Shown: positions 33,735 to 45,874 of the stretch, one piece after another
Numbering within the stretch: position 1 is the stretch's first letter
Layout of the letters: each line of letters begins with the position of its first letter
Assembly (NCBI GenBank): GCA_020064725.1
Contig: JAGTWJ010000001.1
Span: forward strand, 3,286,001-3,350,000
Reading direction: 5' to 3'
Length of the DNA: 64,000 nt
Source of the DNA: Drechslerella dactyloides
Lineage: Eukaryota > Ascomycota > Orbiliomycetes > Orbiliales > Orbiliaceae
The notes under the pieces: model-generated
What the model saw: the letters and a program-made list of their open reading frames with translations, nothing else
Databases searched by the model: none
What the model was told of the DNA's origin: nothing
Program-made: the position numbers and the translations under genes

Positions 33735-35957
33735 TCAATGGGCGGCCAGTGGCTGCTGTTTCTTTGAGATACGCTTAGTGCTGTCGGTTTTGCGGTTCCC
33801 AAAAGCGTCGTACAGCTCCAGCTCGCGAGTCGGCCCCATAGAGCTGTCGAAGAGCGGAGTTATTCGATTCTCGTCCAGCTCTTTCTGCACAATTGCGGAG
33901 ACCTCGGCCCACCTTGCCAACGTATCCTCCTCGGCGTCAAAAACATACAACCAGCGGTTCTGCAAGTGATATGACAGCGAATTAACATTCATATATCAAG
34001 ACTGGTTGTGGGGGAGCGATAATGCAGTTTGCGCGACGCGAGCCTCGAGCATACTTAGTTTGCATCTTCGATTCTTACCTTCATCTTGACATCGTCGGGA
34101 TTGATTTCCTTTCCTTCGTCGAGATTCTTCAGGCAGCTATGCCATCTATCTCGAACGTCTTCACCGTTAAGCTGAGCCTGTCTCACTCTCTCGAACCTCA
34201 GCTTTTCGTAAACCCGTGTCTAGCGGACTCACAACGAAATAAATCAGCCGGGTCCGCATTCATCCGCTATGAAAGCGCTCGCTCGCCATATGTTCGTCTT
34301 GCAGAGCGCACACAGGAATAATCAAATGACCGTCTGACCGCACGGCCGACAAGACTTTTGCATATCGAAACTCGATTTTTAAGCAATCATTCAGCACGGA
34401 CGTCATACCGCAAGCGGCACTTTCTCCTTCCCGGCCAATTTCAAACAAAGCGCCAGCACGGCCGCGCTTTCCGTCGCCTGGCTAGCTCCCTGCGCACTAG
34501 TAGGCAGATGCGCATGACAGCTGTCGCCCAGCAGCGCAACCTTGTGGCCCGCACTGACCCACGTTGGAATAGGATCTCTGTAACAGATCTTCCAGTCAAG
34601 GCAAGCTGGCGTCACGTTGACTGCGGATACAATCATGGGATCCCAGTCCTTGATCAGCTCACGGACCTTGCCCATATCACCCGGTTGAAACCAGGACTCT
34701 GCAATATCCTCGTCGTCGCGGTGGGTGAGAATCCAATTGAACTCCTCACCGTCGCGGAGCGTGTTCTGGACGAGGTGCATGTCCGGCCCAATCCAGATGT
34801 TAACGCAGTCACGCTGCAGAATCGGCTTGCATTGTGGGATGTCGTGCAGAATGTCGCCCTTGAAGTACGCACGGTAGCAAGCGTAACCTGAGGATTTCGG
34901 CTTGTCTGCGAACCCGAGAACCAGTTCTCGCGTCTGCGATTTAATTCCTGCGAGGCGTGGCCCAGTCGGTTAATTAGCTGCGGGTTTCCAATATGCATAC
35001 CCTGGTCCAGGAATCTGGTTCAGGAATAGTGCGGTTGGTGGGTTGCGCAATCAATTGATCCGGGTGCACGAGTCCTCACCGTCCGCTCCGATAATAATGT
35101 CCGCTTCAAATTCGCGCCCATCCTCCAGTGTCACTGACGGCTTGTCCTGGTTGAAGCTGATGACCTTTGCACATCTGCACGGTCAATGGAAAACATCCTT
35201 CACCCAACTTGAATAAAAGCTGCCGCCACCGCTCGGCAAACTCACATTATGCCCCATCCGCACCTCAATCCCAACTTCAGCAACACGCTGCAAAAACGCT
35301 TGGTGGTAGTCGCCTCGATGGCCAATGTACCCCGCCATGTCCATTAACGGTTGCGTGGCGAGCACCTTGCCATTATCCCAGCGTCGAATGTGCATATCGG
35401 GGCTGCGGTTACCGATCCGAATGAGCTGCTCGTGCAGGCCCCATCGCTTGAGCAGTTTCAACGCGTTCTCGCCGAGCCCCAGGGAATCCCCCAGCCGCAT
35501 GAAGTGCTTGATCTTTTCGAAGACGGTGACGTGGAAGTCTTGATGCTTCATTGCGAGGGCGGCAGCACAGCCGCCGAGGCCAGCTCCGATTATGATGACT
35601 GCAGCACCGACGTACAATGCATTGCATAAGTGTCAGTATGCAGAATGCCTCGATTGCCTAAACTTTGAGCCTAGTATCTGAAAAGCTATGCTGTGTAGTG
35701 CTATCAGGGATTGCTTGGGAATAATGCTCAATCTGACGACATCCTCCATCGCATTGTGCGTGCGCGTGGGGCTGTTTGTTTGTTTGCACTATCCGCGAAC
35801 CAAGCTGCACAGCTCGGAAACTTCATTCCAGCGCAGCATGTATCGCGCTGGAGACGTGGTGACCAAGCAGATAACCGTCGTGTTTTAGGTAACAGGCAGC
35901 ATGTCTGTACTTGCCTCTGAGCTGGCCATCGTAGGGTCCTTCTCCCTTCGAAGCCAT
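33735..35957 (-). CDS. FAD-dependent aromatic monooxygenase, salicylate hydroxylase-like (461 aa)
   Basis: Class A flavoprotein hydroxylase: uses NAD(P)H and O2 to hydroxylate, sometimes decarboxylate, an aromatic ring. Six exons: 35957-35915, 35598-35246, 35164-35080, 34947-34409, 34219-34079, 33959-33735; all in phase. The main N-terminal frame has no ATG. It is supplied by a 43-nt first exon whose splice uses a GC donor (GCAAGT), giving MASKGEGPYDGQLR then VIIIGAGLGGCAAA. Motifs: GxGxxG at 19-24; ADIIIGADG, the DG motif; and LLGDSCHAHLPTSAQGA, the GD motif at 301-302 that binds FAD ribityl. The C-terminus keeps YEKLRFERVRQAQ and the late WLYVFDAEED stretch. The substrate is unknown; the VAO and MFS neighbours suggest a phenolic acid. 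No membrane or secretion signal, so cytosolic. Confidence 0.9.
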
Positions 35958-38181
35958 TTGGGTCGCCTTGTCGCGAAAATAGAAACAGCCAGATTCTGGT
36001 AACTATTTAGTTTCTGGCTGTCATCAAGGTTAAGGAGGGCTGTCTAGATATATGTCAGACTTCAATGACAGCCAAGCATGCGAGTAGAAGAAGCATGTAG
36101 GTATGGGCTGGATATACTCCGTCGAGGCGTCAGTCAGAGTACCTCGGCGTCAATCTCGCGCCAACTCAAACGCTGGCGTTGATATCGCGGAATCCAGACT
36201 TCGATGCGCGCCGAACCGCGACTTAGCGGATCATTCCCCATACGCCGTCAAGAATTTCCCTTCGGCTAGCGTTGCATTGGCCAACTTAGGATCTCGAACT
36301 TTGTTGACGACATAATACTGCTAGCTTATCCGTGTCAATATCCAGGCCCGCTTTCATAAAGAATATCTGAGATGGTGTATTTCGCACCCGCTCGGTAGCG
36401 CTATAGCTCCCTCGTATACCTCAGAAGTAGCTTCCCGATCCGATGGAGATAATTTGGAGACTACAATCGGATATTACATCTTCACTAGTACCAGCATGGT
36501 TGCATGTCCTCCGAGATCGCAGGAAAAGAGCCCCCATCCGACATTTCCGCGCAAGAAGCACCTTGCGCGTCGGAACGCTCGTCACGAAATGCATATTGGA
36601 CCTAGCTTTTTCGATACCAGACGACACCCAATCAGCTAGCCGACAGTGACTGGGTATTTCCCGCGGCACAAGCACCTCGCATCCGCGGCCATGCACGGGT
36701 GGGAAAGCTAATGTTGGTTGGTTGTCGACGGTCCGGTGATGGGGGTGTGGGTACACAGATTCCTGGATAGACTTAGCATTGTTCCGTTAAACTGGCGCTA
36801 ACATGCAGATGCATTTTCGATCTTGGCAGCTCGATAACCTGCAATATGCCCATTGCTTGCATGCATGGGGGCATGTGGTTCAAGTTTGCTAGTGGCGGAG
36901 CACAGATACTTTTACTCACTATCTGCAAGCAGACGGGCAATACTTAGTACAAGAATCTGCGAACTAGTGAAAGAGCTAAACTAGCTGCAACGTGGTAAGC
37001 CGAATTAACAGAGGCTCCGAAGCGTGCGGGGTACGGATTGCAGAATCTAAATTTCCGCAAGCGGAGACCGTTGGCTTTCTAAAAAAGGCTGGCCGTAAGA
37101 TAAGGTACACGACCGTCTACACGCTGATACTCTAGTCACTGTGACCCGACACTTGTTTTAATAAAAACCCCATGCCACAATGCATTTATATCCTAAATAA
37201 TATGATATTCTCGGTGAGACTGGCCTGGACCCTTGGTTCGGATCCTCGGAGCATTCTTTTCCGAGTGGCCTGATGTGGAATACTCCCCCGTCCATGCATG
37301 ATAATGTGCGTCTGCGTCAATGTTTGCCTTGGAGGTGGGAACTCGCCCACCCTAACAGCTCGTATATCTGCACGGGACGAGCAACGGCTCATGCATTTGC
37401 ACACACAATTGCAGGGGAATCGATAGTCAATCTAGTCAGCGTCAGCAATTCACTTCCTGAAGGAGGTCTTGAAAAGCTCAGGCAGCCACACATGTTCCTT
37501 GTGCGCTTATGCAGAATGTTATTGGGATGTCACACTCGCACAAGTTCTTGTGAGCCGTGTCGCGGGTACCACAAACCAGGCGGTTGGTACTTGGAGGTTG
37601 GTTCTTGGGATGTGGTTTGTGGGAATGCTTACGAGTGGGTGGAAAGTAAAACCGGTGTGCCGAACAGAAGCCCACCCCCTCTATTTGGTTATTGGATTAG
37701 CGGGTACTTCGAGCAGTCTTTTACCTGTAGCACGAGGCACCCATTGAATATTAATGCTACGCAGCATCCTCCTATGCTATGATATTCTTGTGCCGAGTCT
37801 TTGTTCGGAAAGACTACAATCCGAAGTTTATAATTTAATCAACAGCTCGTTACAGAATCGTTAATTAGCAAAAAGCTGCTTTTCGACGTCAGGATCAGGC
37901 TATGCTTCAAGTTTCAGCTCAGTTGAGATGATCTAGACGTTTGTCAAGCTACAAGGTCTGGGGATTTCGGTTCGCAAATTCTCATGCGTTTGCCAAGAAA
38001 GAGCCCCGGACTTGACTATATTGACAAAAGTTCTATGAGTAAGTGCGTATAACATGCACAGCTAGAAATAGATATTATCTTTGGAATCGACGGGTAAATT
38101 TCGGCGTAGACCGTGCATGGAAAATAAAAAGTGGGTAAGATTGAGTGGTGAACTGCCGCCTCGTGTCCGTGAACACTCCAC
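35958..38181. other. 2.2-kb intergenic region, nothing supported
   Basis: The left edge is the monooxygenase promoter. The rest shows only chance frames (the longest about 169 codons at 37273-37782 on the plus strand, without family resemblance) and no repeat or RNA gene I can recognise. Confidence 0.5.
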
Positions 38182-40285
38182 TCAAAGTTTCGCTGGGGGC
38201 GCCTTGGCCGCCTTTTCGGATGACGGCCACATCTCAAACCCACGATTCTTGTACCGGCGCCCCCAGATCCCGCTGCGCCCGGGCGCCATGATGCTGTTCG
38301 GGTCCAGGGCATCCTTGATGCATTCCACAAAGCCGTTGAGCGCCTGATTATTCCATCCGTAGGTAGCCGCCACCTGATCCTGGAAGATGAGGTGCGTGCG
38401 GTACTCGCCATAGCCTTCGTCGGCAGCTTTGGCAATCATCTCGCGCATGAGGCCTATTGCGCGACGTTTCGCGTCCGCGTCTGAGCGGTCGTAGACTATA
38501 TTTGCAATGTAGTGGAGCTCGCGGCCGAGGACACACCAGCTGCAGGGCTCCAACCCCATGCAATAGCGAAACGTAAGGGCTATATTAGCAATCATATGTG
38601 CAGTTAAACGGATGATCTGAATGGTAGGATTTGGGATTACAGATGTCGACTGTCTGACAGACCGTCTGTATCATGGAACTGGCGGATGCCTTGCTGTCTG
38701 AATACGGATCTAACGATATGAACGTGTCACTTACGTTGGGAAAGAGTCGAACCCCCACTTGTTATGTAAATTGGTTACAAGCTCGTGAACCAGCCGTGCG
38801 TCTCTCCCTTTCGTTGGCACGATTGGGGAGAAAAATAAGTGTGCGGCATTAGGCACCCAATTCAGCCAATCCAAGTCTCTCAGCACTGGAGTGCCGCTGC
38901 ACACCTTGACTCTATCGTGGAGATAGTGGTCTGGCGGCAGGTCTTGTGGGAGCTTGAACTGAGCGCCTGGGATCTTGACAAATGAGTCCTTTATGAGTTT
39001 GAGCGATCTTTCTCTCGTCTCGTCGTCACCATAGACGGTGCCGTAGAATAACCAAGCGACGTCTCCGATTGGCATGTTGCGGGTGTGCTGCCGTATGACA
39101 TCACGCGGGATGGGGGTCTTCTTGTCATAGAATGCCGTTCGCGGCTTCCCTGTCACTGCGAGCTCTTGCACCACGCTGCGGATCTGTGGGACGTTGCCAA
39201 TGACGCGGTTGAGCGCGAGTGGGCGGATGATTTCGATAATCTGCTCGAAGTCGTCTTCGCGCGGGAACGACACCATGAAAGACTGATGGCCAGTCGCTGG
39301 CATTAGCCACACCCCCATCTTCGTCACTATTCCAAAGTTGCTCTGCGTGAACATGCCGTCGATAGACGGGCCGTAGTTGTGCTGGAAGGCTTGCCAGCAC
39401 GGATTGTCGTCGCCATTGGTGCCTGGTAGAGAGCCCATTCCTGTTCGCAGAACCTCGCCATTCGGAAGGACAACTTCCATGCCACAGTGATTGGCAAAGT
39501 GGTCACCGTACGGTGTGTATCCGACACCACGATCAAGAGCATTTCCAACGGCACTGCCACCACCGAGATCTGGAGTATCAATCCAGAGAGGGTGGCCGGA
39601 CTTCTGGACCTCTTCATAGAGGGCAAAGTACGAGACGCCGGGCTCGACAAGGCAACTGGCATTATATCCGTCGATTTTAAGGACTTTATCCATCCGCTTT
39701 CCAAGATCTATGAGCAGAGAGCCGTGGAGACGGGGCGCAGCACCGCCGTAGCCGAGGTTTCGACCCATTGAGATTGGGTAGATGGGTATCAGGTAGCGAT
39801 TGGCCCATTTCACGATCTTCTGAACGTCTTCCGTGGAGCCTGGGTACGCCGTGGCACAGCTCACGAGGTCTTCCTGCTCGAGGATGTGGAACGCATCATG
39901 CGTATTTCTATATATTCCGATCAAGTCAGTTATGCACTCCGCTGTCACGTATTCTTGTACCTATAGTATGTTTGGACGATATTGGTACTATCGGATATTG
40001 ATGCATAACATACGGATGCTCCATGTACCACCCGTCAACGAGCGGCTTATCGTTCACCTCGACATTCTCGTCACCTAGAAGCCGCTTCAGGTCGCCAATG
40101 GCCTGGTTAAAGGTCGTTCTGTCGACATCCGGCGGCAGGACAGGGACTTCCTTCTGTCTTGGGCGGCTCTCGGGTACCGTCCGATTCGAGTACAGGCGCG
40201 ACTTCGCGGCCTTTGCATCTTCCAGCAGACGCTCTGGAGTGCCACTGTGTTTGTCATTCAGGGTGGGAATACGGCTGCTTGCCAT
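38182..40285 (-). CDS. vaoA-like: Vanillyl-alcohol oxidase family flavoprotein (600 aa)
   Basis: Oxidises para-substituted phenols (vanillyl or 4-hydroxybenzyl alcohols, 4-methoxymethyl phenols, eugenol type) with a covalently bound FAD, releasing H2O2. Exons: 40285-40014, 39907-38735, 38539-38182; all phases fit. The last junction gives FDSFPT/WCVLGRELHY, the same length as the corresponding VAO segment. Compared with Penicillium VAO as I recall it, the key residues are present: Tyr144 in GYGGAAPR (Tyr108), Asp204 in DTPDLGGGS (Asp170), the FAD-linking His in WVPNAAHLFFSP (His422), and Tyr-Arg in EYRTHL (Tyr503/Arg504). The N-terminal extension is about 40 residues longer than VAO. No secretion signal; VAOs are often peroxisomal or cytosolic, but the C-terminal AKL-like end (PPAKL) is worth checking as a PTS1 peroxisomal signal. 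Confidence 0.93.
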
Positions 40286-42164
40286 TGGGGATATCTAAGC
40301 TCTGGCGATGTTTAGCTTAAGGCGCCGTTCAGTTGCAGATTCAAATCCGCGGTCTCGTATGCACGGCGTCTAGGCCTTGACTATAAAGCTTCGACTCTTT
40401 TGGAGTTGTGTTTGAGTCTGAACTGAAGCTCAATTGATCATGCACAGATACGACGGGGCACCAGCGAGGTACTTAGGTAAGAGGATAACTTAGCACTCTT
40501 AGAGGAGACAAAGGTGACCCCCGCATTCTCAACCTCCGACGCCAGGTCGCGACTAGGCGCCAGGCGTCTTCCGGCGTCGCCCATCGCGTCGGGTAAAGAA
40601 CGTCGACCGTTCCGTGGCTCCGGCAAGCGACGGCCGCGTTGGGTGCTGTTGGCGTGTGGGCCGGATCCACTCGAGGCGAGCTGGCGGCGATGCATATGCA
40701 ATCAACTGTGCACTCGGCTTCGGTACACATATCAATTGATTGATATCAAACGTTGCTTGGAAGCTTGAACCTGCAGTTAAACCTATGACGGCGGAGCATA
40801 TGCTCTGCTGCATGGGTATATGCCGGGGCTAGATGTCTTTCAAGCCCGCACATGGCATCGGTATCGCTTTTGATTGCTATTTCCGCAGCTAGCTGCGTCG
40901 CGTCGCGCAGGTGTGCATTAGCACGTCCCCACGATGCACTCCGACGACATATATCATCCGCTTGGTATCCCGTTCGGATTCATCTTCTGGTGACAAGCTT
41001 CAGTTCGGACTGGCTGGGCTGGCTGGGCTAGTTGGCTCGGCGGGCACGGTGGCTGAATGAATGACTCGTGGCCTCGATCCGAAGCAGTGCGAATCTCCGC
41101 TCGGTAAGGATAATCGGACAGTGCGCGCCTCAGAATGCAGAACAATACACTGACCCTCGAGGCCTCGTGCTTATGCACGTGGAGGCCCTAGCTTCACATC
41201 ATTTCGAGACAGTCTGACCATCGCCATGATGCATGATGGCCCCAGCGCTGTCCGTCTTCGTGTTTTCCGCCCGCTCAGGACCGTGTCCATGCCGGTTTCA
41301 CTCTTAGTTGGTTCCAGAGTCGAACAGGAGCTTGCGCCCCATGGGCCCATGCGATCCGAAAGTCTGGGGAAACTCGACGGGTACGATACGGGAATAGACG
41401 CAGCGATTACACAGGGACCGATGTCCTCGTTCCGTGCATGTAGTTTGCGTTTATGCGACTACTTTGCGCGCACTCGTATATTGACCATTAGCTAAGGGGA
41501 ATAGCCAGGCCAAGACTATTGGACATTCTCCGGCTACATGGCCAAATCGCTCGCCGCCTCGCCAGTTTCAACCGAATGGAATGTTTCCCAATGGGCGGGT
41601 CTTGCTCTTCCCGTCTGAGCCAATCAGTGGTGATCCCAGCCTGCCACCATGACAGGGGTGTGCCGAATAGACCCGTGCTGGTTCACGACACATCCCAAGG
41701 CGGTCGTGGTGGGGACGTGTGTGGATGCGACTAAACTCGATTCCCATGCGCGGTCTGCATGTGCGAAGAAAGCAAAGAAGAGACAAAATGTAGCCTCGAC
41801 CGTGGAAGGACAGCACAGGATCCTGGGATGTGGATCACGACCTGATGGCCGCACCTCCGGATCAGTAGATAAAGGGCGTCTATGGGCCTCCTTTCAGGAA
41901 TGTGGTTGGAACTTTTGGTTCTCGGTCGTCCATCTCGCAAATCTCGTACGGACGGTACCAATCTGCTGAGAAGTGCCCCTACCTCAGTTGATTTCTAAGC
42001 TTCACGGCCATCCCCTCTCCCTCTCCTCAATTTTATTTCACCCTCTCATCCTCCCTTGTCCTGCCTTCATTCCATTCAGCGGCAGCCGGAGCAGTCTCTC
42101 AAATACTTGCCTTGGTTGTGTTTTGAGGGTCTTTTCCCGTTCCGGCTTCACGTCAACTTCCAAC
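40286..42164. other. Divergent promoter region shared by VAO and MFS genes
   Basis: 1.9 kb between divergent starts. Contains an imperfect palindrome around TATCAATTGATTGATATCAA (40729-40748), a GGCTGGGCT tandem repeat (41010-41040) and pyrimidine-rich leader sequence close to the MFS ATG. No gene is supported. Confidence 0.5.
41010..41040. repeat. GGCTGGGCT short tandem repeat
   Basis: Two exact and one degenerate 9-bp copies in the VAO/MFS divergent region. Either slippage or a small binding-site array. Confidence 0.5.
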
Positions 42165-43875
42165 ATGTCGGAAACAGATAGCAAAGAAAAGCCGGGTGTC
42201 AATACCACTGGCCGGGTTGACGATGCCGAGATTGAAGAGGCGTATGGTGCTGTTGTCCTCGATGTTGGCAGCGATTCGGAAAAGAGTCGGGCCGGCCTGA
42301 AACTGGCCAAAGACGGGCATGTAAGTTACGAAAAGAAGCCTTCTAGATGTGCAGATGTCTCAGAATCCTGTTTTTCAACTAATGCATTCGGTTGGCGCGT
42401 ATATAGACGATTTTGGTACCTCAACCCAGCGACGACCCCAACGACCCGCTCAATTGGTCCCCGTTCAAAAAGCACATGATCCTCTTCATTGTGGCCCTGT
42501 CTGCTTTCTGCGGTGACTTTGGTAGCGGCGCTGGCATCCCGTGTATCGTGTTACAGGGAGCGGAATGGGGCCTGAGTCCGAACGTGGTCAACTACGCTGG
42601 TAACCTGAACGTCCTGATGCTCGCCATTGGTGGTGTCTTTTGGATCCCGTTCATCTACTGGTGGGGTAGGGCGCCAGTCCTCTTCTGGACTACGCTCGCC
42701 GGCACGTTCTTCACTCTAGGATGCTGCTTGACGCATGATTTTCAGGTGTTCTACGGCATGCGTGCCATGATGGGATTGACGCTCACCGCTTGCCAGACAA
42801 TTGGCTTGTCGTTCATCAAGGACATGTTCTACTTCCATGAGCATGCGAGGAAGATTGGTCTTTGGGCTGCTCTGTTCTTGGTTTCCCCGTATTTGGCGCC
42901 GCAGCTTGGTAACTTTATCATCTACGGAACCAACGAGTGGAGGCCAGTGTTCTGGATGGTGTTTGCCGTGTGCTGCTTTGACATGGTCCTGATTGTGCTT
43001 TTCGCGGACGAGACTTGGTATGTTCGCGACTCTAGCGAGAAGCCGCCGCTCGGAAACCGCCTCTTGAGGGTTGTCGGCGTCTGGCAGATAAAGTACCACA
43101 AGGAGCTCAAATTCGTCTCCTTTGGCCCCAGCTGGGCGCGAATGGTTAAAGTTCTTTTCCGTCCAACCATGATCCCAATCATGATATACTACATGCTCTC
43201 CTTCATGTGGTAAGTAGTACAAACAGCGACCGCTTATAATTTCCTGTCACGACTAATTGGGATGCGCACTACAGGGCTATTGGCATCAACATCACGACTT
43301 CCATCCTCTTCCAGACCCCCGTCGAGTTCGGCGGCTATGGCTTCAGCGCGAAATCCGTCGGCTTCCTCTACTTCACCGCTCTGATCGCCGTTGGCTTGGG
43401 CGAAGTCTTCGGTCACTACTTCAACGACTTCATCGCCAATCGTTACATCCGCAAGCACAAAGGTGTCTTCGAGCCTGAATGTCGTCTTACTACAAACTTT
43501 ATCGCCGTCGTCTTTATGATCCCTGGTCTCATAATCGTTGGTTTCGGTCTATCGGAGCACCTTCACTGGGTGTCGCTGGTCTTCGGCTGGGGTATGTACG
43601 TTTTTGGGGTCATGATTGCCTCTGTTGCAATCACAGCCTATGCGCTGGATTCCTACCCGACAGCCTCTGGTGAGGTCTCGAGTTTGTTGAATTTTGCCCG
43701 TGGTATCGGTGGCTTTAGCGTTGGATACTTCCAGCAGCCGTGGGGCAATAAAACTGGATATGATGTCAGCTTTGGCATCCAGGCGGCAATTGTCGCCGTC
43801 GCCTTAGGCGTGCTTGTAATTCTGCGCGTATTTGGCAAGCAAATGAGGGTCTGGGGTGGCCCATTACACTTGTAG
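42165..43875 (+). CDS. Major facilitator superfamily transporter (519 aa)
   Basis: A proton-coupled plasma-membrane carrier, probably DHA1-like. Three exons: 42165-42320, 42407-43209, 43275-43875, phase-consistent. The cytosolic N-terminus (about 55 residues, acidic) leads to SDDPNDPLNWSPFKKHMILF, the entry motif of fungal drug:H+ antiporter-type MFS proteins. Hydrophobic segments suit 12 helices. The first half includes NLNVLMLAIGGVFWIPFIYW with the loop GRAPVLFW (motif A region). A central loop of about 70 residues (DETWYVRDSSEKPPLGN) separates the halves. The last helices carry SLLNFARGIGGFSVGYFQQP. It is divergent from VAO, so it may import the phenolic substrate or export products or toxic aldehydes. 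Direction and substrate are not determined. Confidence 0.9.
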
Positions 43876-44358
43876 ATGAGGTGCCGATATCGGCCGATCT
43901 GGTGTGCGTATGCATGCATATGCATTTTGTTTTATGCAGGTGTGTATGATTGCGATATCGATAGCGAGCGAGCGGATTGGCCGGCCGAATCTAGAGCTTC
44001 ACGTTCTGTTTGCACTACTGCTATAGCTAGGATCTCATTTTTTAATTACTGTTCTTCTCTCTATCTAGTGTCACGCCAGTTGCGCGCCTACGAAGTTACT
44101 GTATTTTAATGAATATTACGAAGATAAGGCCTACCGGATACGTTCGTCCGAACTGTCTGCTTGATGACAACTAACCCTTCGATGACAGCTAACGCTTGTG
44201 CACATGAACTATCCGTGAGCCCGCCTTTAACTCTAGCGTTACGTCGATATCTTGAGACTACGGCTTTGAAGACTAGACCGAGGGGTAGCCTGGTCATTAA
44301 TCTCGTGATAGTGCATCGGTTAGCTTTGCCGAATGCTCATGTGCCATGCATGGATATC
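43876..44358. other. Intergenic between convergent genes
   Basis: 483 bp holding the 3' ends of the MFS and receiver-domain genes. Nothing else is recognised. Confidence 0.5.
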
Positions 44359-45874
44359 TTATAATCTTCCTCGGAATTCGATCTCACGGGACATCCTCAA
44401 CCTCGCAGCTACCTCAATGTTCGCCTTGATGTTATTCCACCGTAGCGGCTTGGCCATGACAAGAGACGCACCGGCTTTTTTGAACCTCTCCTACACATCA
44501 AAATTCGGCATTAGCGAAACTCCCCCCAACAGCATTTCTGCGCGAAAGCACATGCACACGCATGCGCCTTCATGCATGTACGCATGATTTGCAGGGTCCA
44601 GGTCGGTAACTCCGGATCCACTTACATCCGTGCCCACGAGCATATGTGCAGATAGCCCGATAATGCGCACCTTTGCCGCTGGCCATCGTTTCCAAAATTC
44701 CTCAATGAAGGTATACCCGTCCATTATGGGCATCTGATTGTCCACGAGCATGAGGTCGGGAAATTGGCCAAGCCGTTCCATACGCTCAAGGGCTTCAAGT
44801 GCCTGGACACCGTTCTCCGTGATCGTGATGAACTCATCCAACAGACCAGTCTTCTGCGAGAGTTTGGTTATGATTCGTCGATTGACATAGTTATCTTCTA
44901 CGACCAACATGCGCACTGTCGCGATGTAAGGTTCTAATTGCGCGGGGGGCTCGTATGTTCGCCAGGAGGAGTTGTCAGGCAGGTATTGACAACCGGATGC
45001 GAAATTGTTGCCGCGAATGGAGTCAAGGAGGTGCTTATCCGAGCGGGTTTGTGGCGTGGGTGGCGATTCGGAGGGTGGCGGCTGTAAGTGGGAAATGCTA
45101 GAGAGATCCTTGAGCAGGGAGAGACCTGAGGTAAGGGTTCTGAGGTTCAGTTCTATCTGGGCGAGGCGACTCGAGATCTGTTCAGTTGCATCGGTGCCGG
45201 CGCGGGCGAGGCTCTCGAGTTTCCTGGCAGCCTCAGTATCTTTGAGTGCCTGCTCGCTGAGCTGGTAGAAGGCTTTGAGAGGGGCCTGGATCTGCTCATG
45301 GGAATTAGCAGTTGGCTAGGATGTAATATCACTCGTAGTGATTTCGCACTCGGATTCGGAGTCGCGGTGCTTGCTCTCGATTTGCAAATTTGACTGTAGA
45401 ATCGAGAGGACATACATTGTCCAGCCGGTTATAAAGCTCCTCCTCCCTCGACACATTGGAAGCCTCGCCATCCCTCGCATCGCCAGCACTTGGACTGCCC
45501 TCCGTGACAAGTTTCGCCGTTCCATTATTGCTCCCGGCCCTCTCTTTTACCTGCATGCTCCATAAGCTATATTTCCCCACCTTGCGACACGACCACGATG
45601 CCCCAGCAATGATTTTCTGGCTAGGTCCCTCACTGTTCAAAGCATCAACATTGGTCTTAGACTCCATTTGAGCTAGACAATCGAGATCTTGCATCAGCAG
45701 AGCTGAGGACGCGAATATGAATTCCGCTCGTTCGCAGGCGGCATTATGCGCGATCTTGATATCGGCTATGCTTGCGGCTTTAACGGCGTCCTTTAGCCCG
45801 AAGTCGAGGACCACCGTGGGTGCCTCCACGCTATCGATGAAGTCTCGCAGAGACAGAGGTTCTGCACGCGCCAT
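44359..45874 (-). CDS. Response-regulator receiver protein without a histidine kinase domain (419 aa)
   Basis: Two-component signalling output or phosphate sink. Three exons: 45874-45416, 45294-44626, 44490-44359. The last exon, joined at GTAAGT/GTGTAG, restores the receiver's final helix. The REC domain spans about residues 282-410: LVVEDNYVNRRI (acidic pocket Glu286/Asp287), phospho-acceptor Asp338 in LMLVDNQMPIMDG, then IIGLSAHM, and conserved Lys390 in LVMAKPLRW. Residues 1-153 contain a possible sensor-like region (SLRDFIDSVEAPTVVLDFG), and 154-215 is helical, possibly coiled coil (LYNRLDN then QIQAPLKAFYQLSEQALKD). No H-box or HATPase motif is visible in any exon or upstream. Standard fungal stand-alone REC proteins (Ssk1, Skn7, Rim15) look different, so this may be a remnant or a dedicated regulator. 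Confidence 0.8.

Noticed and set aside
37273..37782. 169-codon plus-strand frame between the monooxygenase and VAO genes
   Set aside because: Composition looks random, no partner exons, no family resemblance.
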